The notes beneath the pieces are model-generated. The model was given only the letters and a program-made list of their open reading frames with translations, did not search any database and had not been told where the DNA came from. A stretch of 24,611 nucleotides of DNA, from NCBI GenBank assembly GCA_027382625.1, contig JAJKFJ010020812.1, positions 1 to 24,611 on the forward strand, in the 5' to 3' direction. Positions 20,021-24,611 of the stretch are shown piece after piece (the first letter of the stretch is position 1; each line of letters opens with the position of its first letter). This DNA comes from Tetmemena sp. SeJ-2015. Taxonomy: Eukaryota > Ciliophora > Spirotrichea > Sporadotrichida > Oxytrichidae. A program made the translations under genes and the position numbers.

Positions 20021-20640
20021 ATGGACATTTCTAAAGATAAGAATAATTCTCAACTCTCAACTACAATGAAAAATGGACAGTAGTGTAATTAAGATTCCTC
20101 CTGTCTCCGATTCATAGTTCTTGGATAAGATTTACTTAAGGAACTCACCTCGCAACTTCAGAAACCGCTCACTAAAACTCTAGAATAGGGCAATTTAAGT
20201 GACATAAGCTCTCATTTTGATCTTAACTTTAACGAATTTACGAAATTGAAATACTTAAACTTGTAAGAAGTCGTTAATATTCTTCCCAAAATATATGTAG
20301 TACCATCAATTTTTAGACATTAAGTATTCTTCGATGTAAAATAGAGTAACTCATAACAAAAATTCTTCAAAGTGCAAGCATTTAGGAAAATGCTAAATAG
20401 CAAAAGAATAACACTTTCAATAAAAATAACCCTGAATCGTCCTTCGGTAACTCAATTTTGGATTACAGTAAGACTTCAAACAATGACAGCTTTGCATAAA
20501 TGAAAGGCACATTACTTTCTAAGACATTTGATTTAGCTAATCCACCAAAGACATTAACTAACAATTCTCAAGACCATTCATTGGATTCTTTAAATTATGA
20601 AGAGAAGGAGAATAGGATGTTCAATTTAAAATCATTATAT
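20021..20640 (+). CDS. unrecognised N/S-rich protein, 5' part
   Basis: I do not recognise a family. The ATG at 20021 opens MDISKDKNNSQLSTTMKNG. Removing one 50 nt IES gives a polar frame with likely helical parts (DLLKELTSQLQKPL, KIEQLITKILQSAS) and then an N/S-rich stretch down to about YEEKENRMFN near 20630. The frame formally stays open to a TGA at 20803-20805. That last part is hydrophobic and lies antisense to the well-formed C-terminus of the neighbouring gene, so it is unlikely to be coding. The true 3' end is either hidden by an unrecognised IES or lies elsewhere in the germline genome. Confidence 0.6.
20288..20343 (+). other. IES, pointer AAAATA (50 nt unit)
   Basis: AAAATA occurs at 20288-20293 and 20338-20343. 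Removing 50 nt joins VVNILPKI to EQLITKILQSAS and gives the frame that continues through the N/S-rich part. Confidence 0.8.
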
Positions 20641-22984
20641 CTTTGGGATTTTGCCCTTTCTTTCTCATTAAATGAAGAGTCCATCTTTACTCATTCATGT
20701 TCTTTTTCAAGTTTTGCTCTACAAAACGTTTCATCTCCCCTGCATTCTTCAACTCGCTTTTGCGGATACTGGCTTCATACTGTAGCTTTATCTTCTTATA
20801 GTTGATCTTGAAATACTTTGAGAGCTAGTCTTTTACCTTTGGATCATTTCTATCCAGTTTTTCTTGCTTGAAGAATTCTGGATCTATCCTGACAACTTTG
20901 ATTTGATCATCATAGATCTATGCCAGCTATTTCCTCTCTTCAAGTTCTCTTTCCTGCTTCTGAGATTCTGTAAGTCCCTTCTTCTTGTTTGAAGCAGGGT
21001 AGAGTTTTTCAGCCAACTCTGGGTTCCTCTACTGTATCTTTATTCTCTTCTGTTTAAAAGATTAAAGACAGAGAATAAATTATTTGACTATTTGTTCCTA
21101 GTGGAGTTCTTTGTGAAGAAAGTTGATTAGACTCTCGTTTTCAAAAGCCTTCCTAAGATTCTTGTAGGAGACTGCCACTTATCTATAGGTGTTGATGTCT
21201 CTCTGGACTTGCTTTAATTCAAGTCTTTCCAACACGTTTTCATCTTTCTGCAATTGAGTTAAATGTGGCAGGGATTCGATATTGCTGCCAGGTAAATTTG
21301 TCATTGAGGAAATCTTTTTTAAAGATTTAGAGTTATTAGGATGGTTGTTGTTGTTGTTATTGTGACCATGGTTTTATAAGCCTCCTTTTAAAGATAATGT
21401 TCAAAAAAGAATAAATCCTGCTGCTTACTTCTTATGATTAGATTCAGAACAAGGTGACTCTTCAAAGTTAGACTTGTACTTTATAATAAATGTAGCTACT
21501 TTTACTTTAAAAGAGTAAATTGTAAATTTAACTTTCTTAGTGTCTATTATTGATAGAAGCCCTGGCTGCTCATGTTCTTTCTGGAAGTCCTCTTTGACAT
21601 GAACTTCTCTTAGCCATCTTTTTATTTGCCTTGCTCATGAAACGCATGATAATCGGTAATGGATGGACTTCTATCCTATCTACTTGGGGCGTAAGAAGTT
21701 AACTTTCTATCAAGCGCTTTTTAATTCACTAGAAATTTGATGCTCTTCCTGCCTTAGTTTTCCTCATTTGGGGTAGTGAGATGAGTAGGTGAAGCTCTAT
21801 CAAGAGTATGCATGGAATAGATAGGTAAAGGTGTATCAGAAAGTCCCACCTTTCCCAAACGTTAAGAATGTTTGGAATACTACTGACCCAAGGATTGCTT
21901 GAGCTAGTCGTTCAAAGTTGTGCTAAACTTCATGTTCTCGATGCTCTTTAAGAAGTTTGAATTCAAAGTAAAATGCGACCCTTAGTTACGGATGCCTTGA
22001 GAAGCCTATGCTACATTAGTATTTACTTGCTGCAAAGGCAAAGTTCTCAGCGTGTTTGGATTGGTGTTACTTATATTCTTCTAGTCTTTAACTTTTATAG
22101 GGAACATCTAGCTTGTGGAGTAAGTATTCCTTTCATTCTGAGTAGTTTGAGGGGCTTAGAATGTTACTTTTCCTCTTAACATGGATTTCAAAAGCTCATT
22201 CACCTTTTATTTCTACTTATCAGAAGGCTTGGCTTACAAATCCTTTAAAGAGGAAGACTTGAAGCTCAAAAGTTTTTAGAAGCTACTTATCTTGCTCTCC
22301 TTCTTACTACTGATGGTCTGATCCAAAACAAACTTAAGATGAAATAAACTATATCATCAAAAGCGTCAATAGCATTTCTAATTGACAAAACTTCTCCCTC
22401 ATCTATTTGAGCTGTTTATATCACAGATGGTGAGTAGGTAGAACGTCTCTCGAGTGTCTGTGGACCTTAATTATTCGTAGGGTATTAAACTTGACTCATT
22501 TAGTTCCTCTCCTCTTGGAATTAGGTTACAGATTTACTGAAATCATTCTGGCTATGGCTTTACTTGCCAGTGTTGCTCGGAGATTACAATATTTTCCCCA
22601 ATGACTATTTGAGCATATTAAGAGCTTGCTGACTAAAATTCTGGCTTTCTTGGACACTAAACTCTTTCTTATCATCAATGCCTGAATTTGAAGCATTCTT
22701 TCTCCTCACTTTCTTCCTCTCGATTATAATTTTATCATTCTCAGGAGGATTGGCTTTCAATGGTAGATTTGGAGAGAGATTTGCACTAAGGCTATTAGGC
22801 AGAGGAGTGATTGAGTTTTCTCTTTTGTAAGAACGATGGGCTATCTTGGAGGAAGGTAACCAGCTATGCTCTATGAGGGTTGAGTTTAGTTTGAGAGAGT
22901 AGGTATTGAGACAATTTTATTTGAAGAAGGATTGTTGTTTATCAAACCTTGAGAAATACTTTTCTCCTGTGAGAAGGATTACAT
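20621..22984 (-). CDS. unrecognised N/Q/S-rich protein with C-terminal coiled coil
   Basis: I do not recognise a family. Three IESs (8, 35 or 32, and 179 nt) join a frame from ATG 22984 to TGA 20621-20623, about 713 residues. The N-terminal two thirds are low-complexity (S, N, Q, T, P, K), including an asparagine run encoded by the GTT repeat at 21344-21358. The C-terminal part from about 21300 down is strongly helical and charged (LERLELKQVQRDINTYR, ESQKQERELEERKQLAQ, RKSELKNAGEMKRFVEQ), suggesting a coiled-coil interaction module. The last 20 codons are less protein-like, and the gene may end slightly earlier. It faces the plus-strand gene tail to tail. Upstream, a 122 bp repeat-bounded segment abuts the start codon. 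Confidence 0.65.
21344..21358 (+). repeat. (GTT)5 microsatellite encoding an Asn run
   Basis: Five GTT units on the plus strand, read as AAC codons on the minus strand, form most of a six-asparagine run in the coiled-coil gene. They lie just downstream (in coding direction) of the 179 nt IES junction. Confidence 0.85.
21378..21561 (-). other. IES, pointer GGCTT (179 nt unit)
   Basis: AAGCC occurs at 21378-21382 and 21557-21561. The frame preceding it ends at a TGA just after the asparagine run. Removing 179 nt joins KNMSSQG to LQNHGHNNNN, linking the low-complexity N-terminal part to the coiled-coil part. The interior is very AT-rich. Confidence 0.75.
22321..22358 (-). other. IES, pointer GAT (35 or 32 nt unit)
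   Basis: ATC occurs at 22321-22323, 22353-22355 and 22356-22358. Removing 35 or 32 nt bypasses a TGA and joins AIDAFD to QTISSKKESK. The choice between the adjacent GAT codons cannot be made from sequence alone. Confidence 0.6.
22805..22816 (-). other. IES, pointer ACTC (8 nt unit)
   Basis: GAGT occurs at 22805-22808 and 22813-22816. Removing a unit of only 8 nt joins VLTKEKT to PLPNSLSANLSPN and corrects the frame. Only 4 nt lie between the pointer copies. A sequencing indel is an alternative explanation. Confidence 0.5.
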
Positions 22985-23112
22985 TTTAATAGTAAAGTAA
23001 AGTAAAGTAAAATTTTAGGAATGTAATTAATAATCAATTTAAAAACCAGCACTTATTCAGTACTAGTTTGAAAATCGTACTATTATCCTATGTAAGAGGA
23101 TTACATTTTAAT
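22975..23112. repeat. 16 bp direct repeat bounding a 122 bp segment (possible IES)
   Basis: AGGATTACATTTTAAT occurs at 22975-22990 and 23097-23112. The left copy contains the start codon of the minus-strand gene (CAT at 22982-22984). The segment between includes a tandem AGTAA repeat and is AT-rich, as expected for an IES with a long pointer at the start codon or 5' leader. Confidence 0.6.
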
Positions 23113-23341
23113 TTAGATGAAATATTGAAAAGGAGTAAATTTTATTTGCAACCTTATCACTTTCTAATCGAGTGGATGATACCCTATGAATCACAATTCA
23201 TAAGTCTAGAATATTTTTGAAATTTACGAAAAGCTATTTAGAAAGTGAGAGGAAAGATATTGGCTCAGTCCTAGATTAGAGCTGATCCTTAACTTTCTTA
23301 ATAATTAATTAAATTCCTTCACAAATCTTAGATTCCTTCGT
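22985..23341. other. intergenic region between divergent genes
   Basis: 357 bp separates the start codons of the coiled-coil gene and the glutamine synthetase. Its left third is the repeat-bounded segment described separately. The rest is plain AT-rich DNA in which I see no further gene. Confidence 0.5.
22991..23010. repeat. (AGTAA)4 tandem repeat
   Basis: Four exact copies of the 5 bp unit AGTAA lie inside the 122 bp segment upstream of the coiled-coil gene. No function is evident. Confidence 0.85.
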
Positions 23342-24611
23342 ATGTCAGACCACCCTTAGACCTTCCGCTTCTACAAGAACCTCTCTCACCTCGAGCAGAA
23401 AGGATCAATCATAGCTGAGTATATGTGGATTGATGGATCAGGAACCACCCTCAGATCAAAGGCAAGAACCCTCACCAAGGCTGTTAACTCTATCGAAGAT
23501 ATTCCTGAGTGGAACTATGACGGTTCCTCTTGCTATCAAGCCTCAACCCACAATTCTCAATGATTGTTTGTGCTCAATTTATTCAGAAGTGATTTTGAAG
23601 CCAGTGGCATACTATCCAGACCCCTTCAGATCAAAGGAGTACAACATCCTTGTTCTTTGCGAGTCTTACATCTGGGCAGACGCTCAATTCTCTTCTCTCA
23701 AGCCTGCTAATATTTTAAAGCCCAAAAATATACTATGAAAATTAATACCAACTTCAGACACTACGCAAAGAAGATATTCGATGCTGCTGCTCATGAGCGC
23801 CCCTGGTTTGGAATTGAGCAAGAATACTCAGTCCTTGAGCACAAGAGTAAGTTCACCATCAAGCCCCTCGGATGGCCATCTTCAGGCTACCCCGGTCCTC
23901 AGGGACCCTACTACTGCTCTGTGGGAGCCACTATAATTCATTAGTATACTCATCTTAAAAAGTGAACTTTAGCTGCTACGGCAGATCAATAATGGACGCT
24001 CATTACAAGACTTGCTTGTTTGCTGGCCTCAAGATCTCCGGAACCAACTGCGAGACCATGCCTGGTCAGTGGGAATATCAGATAATCTAATTCATAGTTT
24101 TAATTTCTCTTAACTATTTGTGCTATTGTTTAGGACCTGCTGAGGGTATTAGTGCTTGCGATGAGCTTTGGACTTCAAGGTACTTGTTGGCTAGAGTGGC
24201 TGAAGACTTCGGTATCACAGTCACTCTCGAGCCCAAGCTATTCAAGGACTTCAACGGAGCAGGCTCTCACATCAACTTCTCCACTCAGACCATGAGAGAG
24301 GGTGCCCGCGGCATGGAGTATATCTCAGAGGTGATTGAGAGACTGAGCAAGAATCACAAGAGACATATCGATGTGTATGGAGACAACTCCAAGCGACTTA
24401 CTGGTCATCATGAAACATCTTCCATAGAGGATTTCTCCTCTGGAGTGGCCGACAGAACTGCCTCAGTTAGAATTCCTTCCTTCACCAAGCGCGACAACGG
24501 TAAAGGCTACCTAGAGGACAGAAGACCTGCTTCAGATACTAACCCTTACGTTGCTATTGCAGCCATCGTAGATACAGTGATCAACGAGGGAGCTCACTTC
24601 GATGAACTCTA
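23342..24611 (+). CDS. glutamine synthetase type II, interrupted by four IESs, 3' end outside window
   Basis: The enzyme makes glutamine from glutamate, ammonia and ATP in the cytosol. The protein starts [14 protein letters not shown] at 23342. It shows [10 protein letters not shown] and, after IES removal, [17 protein letters not shown], then [86 protein letters not shown] and [13 protein letters not shown]. These cover the beta-Grasp domain and most of the catalytic domain, including metal-binding and ATP-binding residues. Type II (eukaryotic) enzymes are about 350-400 residues, and only the last few dozen are missing here. All four breaks occur within conserved motifs, so their removal can be judged against the family as well as by frame. 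Codon use is richer in G+C than in the neighbouring unknown genes, as expected for a highly expressed gene. Confidence 0.96.
23553..23584 (+). other. IES, pointer ATTC (28 nt unit)
   Basis: ATTC occurs at 23553-23556 and 23581-23584. Removing 28 nt turns a TGA-containing frame into [15 protein letters not shown], matching the conserved QASGHDSEV motif of glutamine synthetase. Confidence 0.9.
23708..23747 (+). other. IES, pointer TAATA (35 nt unit)
   Basis: TAATA occurs at 23708-23712 and 23743-23747. Removing 35 nt joins LKPAN to [14 protein letters not shown], matching the family's TN-x-R-x3-AKKIF segment. Confidence 0.9.
23932..23971 (+). other. IES, pointer TA (38 nt unit)
   Basis: TA occurs at 23932-23933 and 23970-23971. 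Removing 38 nt joins CSVGA to [13 protein letters not shown] with the residue spacing seen in other type II enzymes. The pointer is only TA, unlike the longer ones nearby. Confidence 0.8.
24083..24132 (+). other. IES, pointer TA (48 nt unit)
   Basis: TA occurs at 24083-24084 and 24131-24132. The 48 nt unit is open in frame under the ciliate code, but it breaks the conserved WEYQIGPAEG motif with 16 hydrophobic residues. Removal restores the motif. The ends do not fit a frame-preserving GT-AG intron. Confidence 0.85.

Noticed and set aside
24083..24132. Spliceosomal intron in glutamine synthetase
   Set aside because: The only GT-AG combination removes 37 nt and breaks the frame, while the TA-bounded 48 nt removal restores the conserved motif.

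Overview
This window reads as germline (micronuclear) DNA of a spirotrich ciliate, most likely a hypotrich of the Oxytricha/Stylonychia type. The DNA is AT-rich. TAA and TAG occur throughout real coding sequence as glutamine codons, and only TGA ends genes. Almost every gene is broken into several frames. At each break a short direct repeat (a pointer, 2-8 bp) flanks an AT-rich stretch, and removing that stretch with one repeat copy restores the frame and often a conserved motif. About 30 such internal eliminated sequences (IESs) can be placed. The coordinates given for each gene include its IESs.

Layout from left to right: a DHHC palmitoyltransferase (-), split by a 2.2 kb transposon-like IES that carries a GC-rich island of foreign composition; an uninterrupted Sua5/YrdC threonylcarbamoyl-AMP synthase (+); a very large protein related to the telomere-end-binding protein beta subunit (-); an unrecognised acidic/coiled protein (+); a HOOK-domain coiled-coil protein (+); an AGC protein kinase with introns (-); an unrecognised Q/S-rich protein (-); the 5' part of an unrecognised N-rich protein (+); an unrecognised N/Q-rich coiled-coil protein (-); and a type II glutamine synthetase (+) cut by the window end.

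The genes are closely packed, mostly in divergent or convergent pairs with 30-600 bp between them. No telomere repeats are seen between genes, as expected before macronuclear chromosome fragmentation. The genes look functionally unrelated, and no operon-like logic is implied. Canonical GT-AG introns are seen only in the kinase gene.

The main points of interest are the terminal-repeat element with a TTA/TAA target duplication lying exactly between the cysteine-rich motif and the DHHC motif of its host gene; the foreign GC-rich cargo inside it; the oversized telomere-binding-protein relative; IES units as short as 8-13 nt; and several unresolved junctions (an in-frame TGA in the kinase gene, a 29 bp divergent spacer, a tail-to-tail gene overlap). 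All IES calls come from reading frames and direct repeats alone, with no macronuclear sequence for comparison.
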